Assembly: GCA_037953745.1 (NCBI GenBank)
Contig: JBAKBP010001615.1
Coordinates: 142,145 to 206,144 of the forward strand
Direction: 5' to 3'
Source of the DNA: Lithodes maja
Lineage: Eukaryota; Arthropoda; Malacostraca; Decapoda; Lithodidae
DNA: 64,000 nt
Each line of letters begins with the position of its first letter. The stretch's first letter is position 1. The notes beneath the pieces were generated by a model. The model saw only the letters and a list, made by a program, of their open reading frames with translations, ran no database searches and was not told the DNA's origin. A program made the position numbers and the translations under genes. Below, piece by piece: positions 21,476-31,475 of the stretch.

Positions 21476-22976
21476 AATTGGTTGATAGCTGACACACTGT
21501 AGTCTTGCAGGAACGATGAAAATGTGCAGTACAACTGGAACAGTTTATTTAATAGTGAGAGAAATTATCTGTGGAAGAGTGAATGAATGAGTGAGTGCGG
21601 TAGGCTTGGCAACACCGTGTTGACTTGCAGTGGTGGGCGCGCTCTGGTGGGACCGGTAATGCGGCAGCGCTCCGCGCTCCTCAGACATAAGGTAATGCGG
21701 CAGCGCTCACGCGCTCCTTTGGTCAGCCGACCCGATGCGCTTCCCGCTCTGCGCTCCTGCGCTCCGCGCTCCCAAAAATAGGTATATAATCAAAAAAAGT
21801 AAAAAACAGCTTCTAGAAGTTATTTAATTATTTACCTAAATTAATACAATCCTTTGTCTTTCACTTCATTAAATTAAAAAAATAAAAAAAAAAAAAAAAA
21901 TCAAGTCATTGTGTCTTTCTGAAGTTTAAGTTTCTCACTTTCTCAGTTTCTGTAATTCTTTATGTCATATCAATGATATGAACCATATGATTGATATCAT
22001 TGTGACATTGTGACTGTCCATTGATATCTATGATATGACATAAAGAATATTACAGAAACTGTCCAAACTGAGAAACTTAAACAGTTAAACTTATCAAGCT
22101 AACAAGCCTAACAATACAATAACAACGTCAACATGATTAGTTGATTACATGATTAAACGATTAATAATTTAATATCATAATATGATATGATTGATATGAT
22201 GATATAATTAATAATTTATTAAAATAGGCCCCTTCGTAAGCCGTAACTTGCCCGTAAGGTTTACTTAGCGTTAGCAAAAGCCAAAAAAAGTCAGTAACAA
22301 GTTAACAACTGTAACACTGTCAGTCTGTCACTATCATAGTATCCCTGTATCACAGTTCACTAACACCGTGAGTAACACCGTACGATGACTGTACACGATA
22401 ATGACGTTCTTGAACCTGTTGTTGACAGGAAAAATCGCTTCTGGAGCGCCAGAAAGGAGCGCAAAATTCAAGCTGCGCTCCCCGCCTGCACTCCGAGTTC
22501 AGATTTTAGCCGCTCCTCGCTCCGCGCTCCTCTATATTGGTAGTGCGCACCGGATCGCAGAGCGCAGAGCGCCAAATCGGCGCGCCCACGCCCACGCCCA
22601 CCACTGTTGACTTGGCAGCAATGTGCGTGTGTCCGTGCGCGCATGTACCGGCACAGCTGGAGGGCGTGAGGGGTGGTAGCTTTAGTGTTGCTGGAGACGT
22701 TAGAGGGGGAGGGTATGCTACTCCTCGCTCTTGTCCAGCTGTATTTCAGCAGCTATAACCCTCACAGCAAGTCGGGAATGGGCACAAATGACATGGGACA
22801 TAATAATAAAGGCACTGTACTACACTCTTAAGCACTTCACTGCACTATATAGCACTGCACAATAATATATCCAGGGCTGGAGAGGCGAGGTCTTGCAAGA
22901 TGGCTGGCTGATAATCCGGTCTTGGCTCGTATCTCCTGGCTCTAATACACTGACTGCGCCATGTATGGTTGTCATG
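21476..22976 (-). other. Gypsy-A 5' leader (interrupted by an hAT-like element)
   Basis: Between the gag ATG and the 5' LTR lies about 520 bp of leader once the hAT-like insertion is removed. Fourteen bases after the LTR end is TGGCGCAGTCAG, which resembles a tRNA primer-binding motif but is further from the LTR than usual. I do not assign a tRNA. Confidence 0.5.
21628..22606. mobile_element. hAT-like non-autonomous element with 8-bp TSD
   Basis: This 979-bp element has ends CAGTGGTGGGCGCG and, on the other strand, CAGTGGTGGGCGTG. It is flanked by perfect 8-bp duplications TTGACTTG at 21620-21627 and 22607-22614. An 8-bp duplication and CA-G termini are typical of hAT transposons. The interior has GC-rich subterminal sequence with repeated GCGCTCC motifs on both sides, and an AT-rich core with a strong palindromic stretch around 21955-22060. 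It carries no transposase. Confidence 0.9.
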
Positions 22977-23313
22977 TGAAGCTACAACAACCTTGATAAT
23001 CCTTTCTTGTACAAGGATGTAGAATAAAAGTCCAGAGATAAGTTTGTAGGTTCTTATTAGCCAAAGATACAGAGAGCTGAGGGACACTGTTATGCTGAGT
23101 GCCGACTGGATGTTACTGATGAAAACATGTGCAGCGGTGCCGGATATATTTGGTGCAACGCTGCCGATACTACAGAGTACGGTATATTATCACGGGATAT
23201 TAAACAATAATAGTATTGCCCTGAAAGTACATGATTGTGTGTATGTTGCAATATGATTAAGGCATGTGTACACTCTGTATATATGTCGTGTGTGCACTTA
23301 ACCTATATCAACA
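22977..23313 (-). repeat. Gypsy-A 5' LTR
   Basis: This 337-bp LTR begins TGTTGATATAGG at 23313 and ends in CA at 22977 on the minus strand. It is intact and is the reference for the split 3' LTR. It should carry promoter and polyadenylation signals, but I do not see a canonical TATA box. Confidence 0.9.
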
Positions 23314-23318
23314 CGCAT

Positions 23319-23555
23319 CACCTCGCTAATACTCTTTATACCTAAACGTCTCCTCAGCTCATCATTTGTTATTCTATCCTGCAGCCTGGCCCCACACATC
23401 CATCTCACCATTCTTTTCTCATTACGTTCCATTCTATTGACATCCTCTACTTTAACTGGCCATGTTTCTGAGGCATACGTCATTGCACTTCTAACACATG
23501 AGGCATACACCTTTCCCTTCGGGGGGAGAGGCATTCTTTTCATGGTCAGAATTGA
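23319..23555 (-). pseudogene. RTE LINE (minus copy): thumb and C-terminal block
   Basis: The minus strand reads ILTMKRMPLPPKGKVYASCV, TYASETWPVKVEDVNRMERN and KRMVRWMCGARLQDRI, ending at SISEVMR beside the Gypsy-A 5' LTR. It keeps the PVKVE segment that the plus copy has lost. The right edge at 23548-23555 is the target duplication of the minisatellite-bearing element. Confidence 0.85.
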
Positions 23556-24547
23556 CCCTACCAAAAATTCACCTGAGACCTCTGGTGGACGCCTCCGAAC
23601 TAGCGCCAGAGCTACAATTGTCGACATCAACAATACCCAACACTTAGGATTTACACAGTTTATCTAGTTTTTTTGTGATTCTACATGTTTATATTTTAGA
23701 TAAAGTGGTAGTGGTGGTAGTAGATAAAGTGGTAGTGGTGGATAAAGTGGTAGTGGTAGATAAAGTGGTAGTGGTGATTAAAGTGGTTGTGGTGGATTAA
23801 GTGGTAGTGGTGGATAAAGTGGTACTGGTAGATAAAGTGGTAGTGGTGGATAAAGTGGTAGTGGTAGATAAAGTGCTAGTGGTGAATAAAGTGGTAGTGG
23901 TGGATAAAGTGGTATTGGTGAATAAAGTGGTAGTGTTAAATAACGTAGTGGTGGATAAAGTGGTAGTGGTGGATAAAGTGGTAGTGTTAGATAAAGTGGT
24001 AGTGGTGGATAAAGTGGTAATGATAGATAAAGTGGTAGTGGTAGATAAAGTGGTAGAATTAGATAAAGTTGTAGTGGTGGATAAAGTGGTAATGATAGAT
24101 AAAGTGGTAGTGGTGGATACAGTGGTAGTGGTAGATAAAGTGGTAGTGGTGGATAAAGTGGTAGTGATAGATAAAGTGGTAGTGGTGGATAAAGTGGTGG
24201 TGGTAGATAAAGTGGTAGAAATAGATAAAGTGGTAGTAGTGGATAAAGAGGTGTTAGATAAAGTGGTAGTGGTGGATAAAGTGGTAATAGTGGATAAAGT
24301 GTTAGTTTTGGATAAAGTGTTAGTGGTGGATAAAGTGGTAGCTCTGGATAAAGTGGTAGTGTTAGATAAAGTGGTAGTGGTAGACCAAAGTATGTATCAG
24401 CTACAGACATTTTGACTAACTGCTTATACTAAAGAATTGTTGAAGGAGGGTGGATAGGTCCGCGATGTCGCCAATTTCCCACAATGCACCGCGGTAAACA
24501 TTGCGTTCAGCACCTCTATCGGCCACTGTAGGCATTTATTAGTTGGG
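23556..24547. mobile_element. DNA-transposon-like insertion with 8-bp TSD, filled by a minisatellite
   Basis: These 992 bp interrupt the RTE LINE. The flanks are AGAATTGA (23548-23555) and AGAATTGG (24548-24555). The intact plus copy of the LINE has the site once, so this is an 8-bp duplication with one later substitution. The element ends are CCCTACCAAAAATT and, on the other strand, CCCAACTAATAAAT, a weak inverted repeat. Most of it is the minisatellite at 23697-24396. No transposase is present, and the superfamily is unknown. Confidence 0.75.
23697..24396 (+). repeat. 18-bp minisatellite, about 38 units
   Basis: The unit is GATAAAGTGGTAGTGGTG or a close variant, repeated over about 700 bp with some shortened units. 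Because the period is a multiple of three and lacks stops in two frames, it makes long spurious open frames on both strands (Val/Asp/Lys repeats on plus, Leu/Tyr/Pro repeats on minus). Confidence 0.95.
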
Positions 24548-24555
24548 AGAATTGG

Positions 24556-24946
24556 CAGCAGTTCTCTGAACTTCCCCCAGCCACATCTAATTCTAGCGAC
24601 AGTGGCAGCCTCGGCCCCACCACCGGCAGAGATGGTATCTCCTAGGTAACAAAACTTGTCCACCAGCTCCGAAGACTCATTTCCAAAATTCACAGCCACA
24701 GGATCATCATTTAACACAAGCTCACCTTTGCACACTACGCACTCAAATTTCTCTATTTCTGACTTATCCTTCGGCAGGGGTCCTTTTATTCTACTACAGA
24801 GCTTACTCCCATGGTGCACCCAACATCTACAGATGCTACATCAAATCGAGTTAGTGCCCACACCCTTTCCACACACTGCACATGGGTATGCACCGCTCTT
24901 TTCCACATTGCCTCGTCTCAATCTACAATGCATAACCTTGGTTTTG
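24556..24946 (-). pseudogene. RTE LINE (minus copy): PHD-like insert and RT motif E block
   Basis: The minus strand continues the LINE from KTKVMHC through the Cys/His module (CAVCGKGVG, a stop where the plus copy has Arg, then CSICRCWVHHGSKLC and CVVCKGEL) to KFCYLGDTISAGGGA and KFRELLPIL. The zinc-binding residues match those of the plus copy, so the module is a constant part of this family. Confidence 0.8.
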
Positions 24947-24950
24947 TTAA

Positions 24951-25474
24951 GGGGAGGTTTTTAGTTGATTCCCTAGACTTCCATCAAGCTTAAAATTACT
25001 CCCCCTTGACCCCCTTTCAAGATAAATTTGTACATTTTTCGGTAGAAAAATTTCCCGGCCAAAGGCCGGTTCCCCTTAAATTACAGGCTCGCTATCGCTC
25101 GCCAGGAAAAAATTGATACCTAAATGGCACGAATGGTCTTAAAATTGACGGAAATCGGGCGAGGGTTCTTAAAATCGCCAAACTAATGGGGCAAACATCT
25201 TTAAATCTCACATTCAAGATAAATTTGTACATTTTTCGGTAGAAAAATTCCCGGCCAAAGGCCGGTTCCCCTTAAATTACAGGCTCGCTATCGCTCGCCA
25301 GGAAAAAATTGATACCTAAATGGCACGAATGGTCTTAAAATTGACGGAAATCGGGCGAGGGTTCTTAAAATCGCCAAACTAATGGGGCAAACATCTTTAA
25401 ATCTCACAAGCAATGGGGATAAACATGAGGGAGAAAGAGGTTCAGAAAAAAATCCTCCAGGTGGATATCTCCCC
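24951..25474. mobile_element. TTAA-flanked MITE with internal 197-bp tandem duplication
   Basis: This 524-bp element is flanked by TTAA at 24947-24950 and 25475-25478. Its ends GGGGAGGTT and (other strand) GGGGAGATA form a short inverted repeat. In the plus RTE copy the empty site reads CAATATTAGCAAAACC, fitting insertion at TTAA. Inside, about 197 bp (from roughly 25016 to 25212) is followed by a nearly identical copy to about 25409, containing CCCGGCCAAAGGCCGG and TCGCTATCGCTCGCC. Confidence 0.8.
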
Positions 25475-25478
25475 TTAA

Positions 25479-27736
25479 TATTGACTCTTAAACCCTTGCT
25501 CGACATGCCCTCTCTCCACCTTCTGAATTTGGCCTCAGCATCTTGCATATTGTCAGCTATTAGGACTAAATCGTCTGCATAAAACAGTTCCAACAAGAGT
25601 CCGCCTCTAAAAACTCTGGACAGTGCTTTCAGGACCATAATAAAGAGGAGGGGGCTTAACACTTATCCCTGATGAATTCCAACACGGAATGTGAACTCAT
25701 CACTCAGTACACCTTTCACCCTCACCGCAGTTCGCGAATCCTCATACATCTTCATTATCACACGCACCAGCCACTCTTCCACACCAAGTTTCCTCATACC
25801 CCAGTGCACAACATCTCTAGGCACCCTGTCAAAGGCCTTCTCCAGGTCTACATAAAAAAGTAAAGATCCCTGCCTTTTAGTAAGTATCTTAATTTCCTGT
25901 ATCTGCCTGACTATGAAGATAGCACCGGTTGTACGTCCTGGCATAAAACCAAACTGCATATCATCAATGGAGATGCTTTGCCTGATCAAACCCTCAAAGA
26001 CTCTCTCACAGACCTTCATGACTTGGTCAAGCATTTTCAGGCCAGTATAATTACCTCTATCTAACGCATCCCCTTTTCCTTTGTATATAATAATTATTTA
26101 CTATTACACTTTTGTGCCAATCCTCGGGGATTTTCTCATCTTTTATAATGGTATTTATCAACTCAGTGACTAAGCTGACACCAGTCTCCCCTGAGGCTTT
26201 TATCATCTCAGCGACAATGTCAGAGCACCCTGGAGCTATACCGTCCTTCATTTTATTGATTGCGTCACTCACTACAGCTGGTGCTATCAAAGGAGGGGGT
26301 CCATATATTGGTTTTTCGATACTAAGCTGTTCCTTATCCCATTCAAACTCTACATTTAGCAATCGTTCATTGTGTGCCTTCCATGCTTCTCTGATTTCAT
26401 TTTCTGCAAACACAATCTTCCCATTATCGTTTTTAACACACTGTTCACCTATAATATCCCTACTTTCATTTTTAACTCGCCAAGCTAGGTTGAAGATCCC
26501 ATTGGGATTGTCAGTGTTACACACTTGTTCGAGGACCAGGTCCTTAATGCCTTTTTTAGCATTGTAAATAACTCTTTTGGCAATTCGTTTAGCTGCCTGG
26601 TATTCCTCCTTGCTGCCTCCCTTCTTCCATGATTTGGAGCATCTCCTTTTCTCTTTCACAGCATGTTCTACCTCATCGTTCCACCACCAGGAGGTCTTAT
26701 TCCTGGGTGACCCTTTGTTTTCCCACAGACTTTGTCAGTGGCAGCGAGAAGACTATGCTTAAGGAAATTCCATTGACTATTTACATCGCTAGGCCTAGCT
26801 TCCTTATTTCTATTAATTTCCTCCAGTTCACTATGAAACCTATCCCTAACTTCCTTGTTCTTCAGCAGCCACACTTTCCTTTTGGGCATGTATACCTTCT
26901 TGCGCTTAGGATCTCTGTATGAGCTCATGTCGCACACAAGTAGCCTATGCTGGGGGATATATTCTTTGCTCGGGATGACCTTTACATCCCGAACCAGTTT
27001 CCAGTCTTTCCTGTTAACCAAGAAGTAATCTATCTGGCTACTGGAGACCCCAGAGTTATATGTTACCAGATGGCTGTCTTTTCTAGAACTTCGTGTTACA
27101 CACAACCATATTGAGTGCAACGCAGGACTCCAGTATATATTCGCCATCCAGATTACTCCTTCCGTAACCATTTCCTCCATGTACTCCCTCGTATCCATCT
27201 GCAGATACTCCCACGTGACTATTCAGGTCCCCTCCCAGGATTGTTATTTCATTCCCCAAGAGGCCTGAAATGACACTGACGGTGTCATTCCAGAAGTCCT
27301 CTTTTACCTCTTTCTGTAGGCCAGCCTGTGGGGTATATGCAGATATCACATTCAGAATTCTTTCACCAACTATTAACTTCAAAACAATCAGCCTTTAACT
27401 AACTCTCGTAATCTGAAGCACACTTTCCGCCCACTCTTCAGCCACCAGAACACCCACTCTTCCTTTCGCTCTATCAGTCTCCATCCCCTTCCAGTATATC
27501 CTATATCTTTTCTTTCTTCCAACAATCCACTGTACCCCATGCCCTTTCCAGAGTGTTTCCTGGGCACAGCAGACGTCCACTCGCCTCCTCTCACACATCT
27601 CAGCCACTTCATTTGCACGCAGATTGAAACTACTAACATTCACACTAGCAAGTCTGAGATTGTGGGGGACATTTGTCCTTATCCTGTGCGGTTTTGGATC
27701 ATCGAACTTACGTTGTTTCTCTTTAGGTGTAGTCAT
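25479..27736 (-). pseudogene. RTE LINE (minus copy): endonuclease and RT block
   Basis: Reading leftward from 27736, the endonuclease shows LRLASVNVSSFNLRANEVAE, CCAQETLWKG, ILGGDLNSHVG (the D-x-N motif), YGRSNLDGEYILE and SQIDYFLVNRKDW. A linker follows, then RT: DGIAPGCSDIVAEMIKA, FGFMPGRTTGAIFIVRQI, FYVDLEKAFDRVPRDVV (first Asp), SPLLFIMVLKALSR and LFYADDLVLIAD. It is broken into at least five frames (breaks near 27390, 27100, 26660, 26050 and 25663). The whole resembles proteins often annotated as craniofacial-development-protein-2-like in invertebrates, which derive from RTE-like LINEs. Confidence 0.8.
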
Positions 27737-28495
27737 ATTTGGTCATTTGGCTGGCAAATGGGAATCACCCCCCCCCCCCCCCCCCAGAACTCCGGCTCCA
27801 GTCTACCCCGGGGGCCATTCCCAGGACCTTCCCCTAAGAGATTACAAGGGGTAGGATCCAGTGGCCTCGGTGCGCCCCACCAGAACCAGCCGCAGGGACG
27901 CATCCCGTGCGCGTACACGGCACTACGACTGGTCTGGTATTTTTCGCCCAATGACAGGGCAGCCTCCTGGAGCGCTACCACCAGGTTCGGGCCCATATAC
28001 TGTTGGGCGGAAAGTGCCAGTCCTGAGAAACACTACGTACTGTACCCTCTGGATCTATTTCGTCTAGGTTGGGCCCAAGGCACCAGGTCCGGGTCCAGAG
28101 AGAGTGACATCCATCGCCAGTGTGCCGCCATTAGGTAACTTGGAACAAGAACAATGAAGCCCTGTCACAGCACTGTCATATGAAAACATTGCTAGCGCCA
28201 ATAACAAGGCTTCATTGTATAGTAATGGCTGTTGGTCTGCAAGTCTAACACCATCCCCCCTATTAGTCGCGTTGTACGACACGCAGTAGGATGCATGAGG
28301 CATATTCTTTTTTTCCTCCACCATAGGTGAAGGCCTCCTTACCCCCTGGGAAGTGTTGGCCAGTTTAGATTCCATAGGACAGAGAAGGCTATATTCATCT
28401 GAGTCAGATTTCATACCCATCACGGAGCCACAATTAAAGGATGGGAGTATACCGCCCCAGGAATTCTTGCAGATATACACCCCTCCCAATGCACC
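27737..28495. other. Possible 5' region of the RTE LINE; poly-C run
   Basis: An uninterrupted run of about 18 C residues lies at 27769-27786. A minus-strand frame at 28064-28489 (about 141 codons) is featureless. The stretch may be the 5' UTR of the RTE copy or unrelated sequence, and I see no motif that decides. Confidence 0.3.
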
Positions 28496-28499
28496 TTAA

Positions 28500-29050
28500 C
28501 CTTTAAAGCGCGAAGCTATGGCAGTTCAAAGTGCCCGCCAGGCGAAGGTATTGGCTTCAATTCTGACTAAAATTGTCACATTTACCATAACATTATTACT
28601 TCTCCATATGCGCCCATTTTAATTTTAATATGAACATATGAACATTGAAAAGCAAAAAAATAAGCGGTAACAGCAATTGATTGGTGAAAAACTTATATTT
28701 TAGCAGCGCGGTCGTAATCTGAGGCGGACCAGCGAGAGACTTACATCCTCTCTCTCCACCGTCTCGTATGCTACTGAGAGACTAGGAGACGTCTCAGACT
28801 GGCTAGAGGGTCAGAGAAAGAGCCCCTTCTCTCCCAGCCGTCCTCTCGCAAAAATACATGATAAATATCGGGAATAATAGAGAAAATACCGGATAATTGA
28901 GGAGGGGGGAGAAAGGTGGGGAAGGGGAGGGTTGGGACACATATGGAGGAATGATAGGAGGTACTGGAGGGGAATTATCTCACCTAATCACATATTGCTT
29001 TGTTATGGATGCCAGTGGTGCGTTTAGAAAGTTTTGTTTTATTCGTTGGC
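28500..29050 (+). mobile_element. TTAA-flanked MITE family 2 (right end uncertain)
   Basis: It starts CCTTTAAAGCGCGAAGCT after TTAA at 28496-28499. The same terminus lies inverted at 38980-39003 before TTAA at 39004-39007. The two copies share the interior, including ATATTGCTTTGTT and GATAATTGAGGAGGGGG-like stretches. The right border here is unclear; similarity fades near 29050, and TTAA at about 29114 is a candidate end. It contains a GA-rich hairpin-prone segment around 28740-28860. Confidence 0.6.
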
Positions 29051-30305
29051 TCTATAGAGGACGCTCGCCGTCCACCAGTAAAACCTCTCGAAAGGATGCC
29101 TGCTATTCTTGGGTTAAGGGCCATCATTCTGTCGATCTCAGACCCAGCACAAGGGTCAGGGTTTGACATAAAAGTTTCCCCTCACTTGAACACGTCGGGT
29201 ACCAGTACAGTTCTACAGGTGAAGGGATTGCCGTCCCACAACACCCTCCAGCTAAACCAAAGGGTGAGTATGGTCATACACCTCATGACAGTCACTGTGC
29301 CCCCAAAGGAAGGGACAGAGAGAGGAAGAAGGGAAATACGAAAAACAGAAAGGATGATAAATGAAAGTGCCCACCACAATTACTTGGGGGTGGCACGTGG
29401 GCCAGCACTCCCCTCCTGCCACCTACGTCAGCCCCCGCACATGTTCAGAATTGAGACTAACGAAGTAGGCAGTGCGGGGGCTGTATACTGTAACAATCTA
29501 ACAAAATAATAGTGATTATTATTTTTGTTTAAGTCTCTTACAATTTTATAGTACAGGTAATAAAATGGTTCAAAACAGGATTACTAAGTACAAAATATAA
29601 TTTAATTAAATTTAATAACAAACTAGCGAATATTTAATATATGCGAGGTTCATGTTACTATAATTTACAGCTAATGAAAAGATGCCAACACAATTCTGCC
29701 TACACATGATCGTGGTCCATTGCATTCCAAATGATGTATCACACCGTAGTTCTAAATATGTTCCGTATAGATAAAGCCAAAGTTTCTTCCCACTTTTGGT
29801 CTATTATTATTGTAAAATAGCTTACCTAGACCACTGAGTTTGGAAACAAAAAATCATAGGGCTAGACCTGAAAGATTGAGGAAAGAGGGTGGAAGAATAA
29901 GATTTTGAGAATACCACAACATGCCTAAGAATCAAGGAGATATAAACAAATCTAGGGGTGAAGTTGATAAGAGTTTTGATCAGTCTACTGTATAAAAGGC
30001 CTAATTAAAGTACTGTATAAAAGGCCTAATCAAAGTAGTTCAAACAAGGTAGGAGCTTCAAGACATCACACCATATTTTGGTCAATGATAGGTCTGTATA
30101 GTCTCGGTCATATATATGGTACAAGGCTGTATGTGACCGGTTCTAACCCCTTAACCCTTCTTGCCCAGCCAGGTTAGACCTTTCGCGGACCTGAGATATG
30201 GGCCTATTCCTTCAATTTTGCAATTTTGTTGTATTCTTATCTCCGAGACGCACGCACACTCAAGGAGTGGAATGTTGCTCGAGGCTCTTACGGTGATAAA
30301 CAAGG
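29051..30305. other. Unassigned region
   Basis: A plus-strand frame at 29000-29509 (169 codons) has no recognisable domain. An inverted repeat AGCCCCCGCAC/GTGCGGGGGCT occurs at about 29431-29482. From 29510 to 30120 the sequence is AT-rich, with a short direct repeat TACTGTATAAAAGGCCTAAT at about 29988 and 30011. No gene is supported. Confidence 0.4.
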
Positions 30306-30307
30306 TA

Positions 30308-30675
30308 CAGTCGACCCTCGATTTAACAGAATAATTGGGGAGAGACTGATGTGTCCGTAGCTGGAAAAAGTCCGTAGCTGGAAAACTGCTTTCAGACTTC
30401 GCCGATTTAGCCGCCTCGAAAATAAAGATTTTTAACTTTCTGGGAGTTTTTATGTCTTTCCTTACATATTGCACATAAAAAAATTTTTTTTAATAAACAT
30501 GTTGTTTCATTATCCAGATAAACAAATAGAAAACATAGAAATACAGGAGTTTGCCGGGAAACTGTGGCGCCGCGCCAGCCAATTACCGGACAATTTTTCT
30601 ACTAACGGACTTTGTCCGGTGTTTGGAGTCCGTTAAATCCGTTGTATCGAGGTCCGTTAAATCGAGGGTCGAATG
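30308..30675. mobile_element. Tigger/pogo-like MITE
   Basis: This 368-bp element has terminal inverted repeats CAGTCGACCCTCGATTTAAC and CATTCGACCCTCGATTTAAC, bounded by TA at 30306-30307 and 30676-30677. The CAGT-start termini with Tigger-style wording and TA duplication fit the pogo/Tigger group of Tc1/mariner. It contains subterminal GTCCGTAGCTGG repeats and no ORF. Confidence 0.85.
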
Positions 30676-30677
30676 TA

Positions 30678-31475
30678 CAAAGGAAAGTAGAACCATGGTG
30701 TTTTCACCATTTTCAAGCTGAAGGAAGGTATGTGATCATGATACTGTATTTGGTTGATTATTGTTTCTTAGGCATGTATGAAGCTACAATTAAGATTGTA
30801 GGCAATTGCGAGCCAAAAATGCCTGAGTGGGCAGTGGCGGCAAATTTTAAATGGATGGGGTCTGAGAGTTAAGGTGACCAGTTAAGTATGGCCCAAAGTG
30901 AGGTCAGATACAATCCAAAGTCAACAACAAAAGGTTCTGTCTAGACAAAGGAAGGAAAACAAATTAAAGGAAGAGAGTGAAAGACCACGCAAAATTAAGA
31001 GCCAACAAGTAAAGCTAGATGCGAGAGGACAAAGCTCCAGGAAGAAAAACCCTCTTACAATAAGCAATAGTTGCTGGTTCCGAAGCCCCCATACTAAACA
31101 AATAGGAATAGCGTTGGGGAAATTCTGAGTGGAGTCAAAGTTGAGGATATTAAAAGATTGAATGCCTGAATAAGAATAACTTTCCTGCCTCCTTCTCACC
31201 CCTACCATTATATTTCAATTGTTCAGACATTCGATACCGTACCCTTTGAACAGAGTCGAGGCGATGGTGGGAGGCGGACGCATTTTTTGAGGCTCCGGCA
31301 TATTATCATGGGCATGATTAAATATCACAGAATTTCGAATACATACTGAGCGAGCGAGAAGAGGAAGGACTAGTGAAGTGTTTGGAAGATAAATTGGTGT
31401 GGTGGAGGGGTGATATATATTGTAAAAAGAGTAGTGTAATCAACAGGTTAGCTGGAGTTGTGATTGTAAACAAAC
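30678..31475. other. Unassigned region upstream of the CR1-like LINE
   Basis: There are no recognisable coding features. Short frames at 30612-30872 and 30898-31128 lack motifs. The last 200 bp may be the 5' UTR of the LINE that follows. Confidence 0.35.

Larger units (their letters stand above)
7141..23313 (-). mobile_element. Ty3/gypsy element Gypsy-A with two LTRs, carrying DIRS and hAT-like insertions
   Basis: This is a complete LTR retrotransposon on the minus strand. The 5' LTR is 22977-23313. The 3' LTR is split into 16647-16746 and 7141-7373. It has a gag-pol frame between and the polypurine tract next to the 3' LTR. The 5-bp target duplication CGCAT lies at 23314-23318 and 7136-7140. 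Without insertions it would be about 5.9 kb. The two LTRs differ by a few substitutions and one 4-bp indel, so the insertion is not very old. Confidence 0.9.
6861..27736 (-). mobile_element. RTE-type LINE (minus copy) carrying three insertions
   Basis: One LINE copy runs from its endonuclease N-terminus at about 27736 to its 3' tail at 6861. It is split by a TTAA element (24951-25474), a minisatellite-bearing element (23556-24547) and Gypsy-A (7141-23313). In order it encodes an apurinic-type endonuclease, RT, a PHD-like insert, the RT thumb and the C-terminal region. The four coding blocks are annotated separately. Several frameshifts exist in addition to the insertions. The 5' end is not defined and may extend past 27736. 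Confidence 0.75.

Noticed and set aside
23697..24396. CRISPR-like regular array
   Set aside because: Units are contiguous 18-mers without unique spacers, and the setting is eukaryotic.
23778..24415. Long open frames on both strands (about 204 and 210 codons) of Val-Asp-Lys or Leu-Tyr-Pro repeats
   Set aside because: They are translations of an 18-bp minisatellite with no start context, no non-repeat domain and equal openness on both strands.
27769..27786. Long poly-C runs here and at 8548-8561 and 60678-60690 as biological signals
   Set aside because: Homopolymers of this length are prone to sequencing and assembly error. The one at 60678 may also explain the gag frame change artificially.
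29431..29482. 11-bp stem hairpin AGCCCCCGCAC/GTGCGGGGGCT as a terminator or structured RNA
   Set aside because: It is isolated, has a loop of about 30 bp and no associated gene, so chance or a MITE remnant is as likely.
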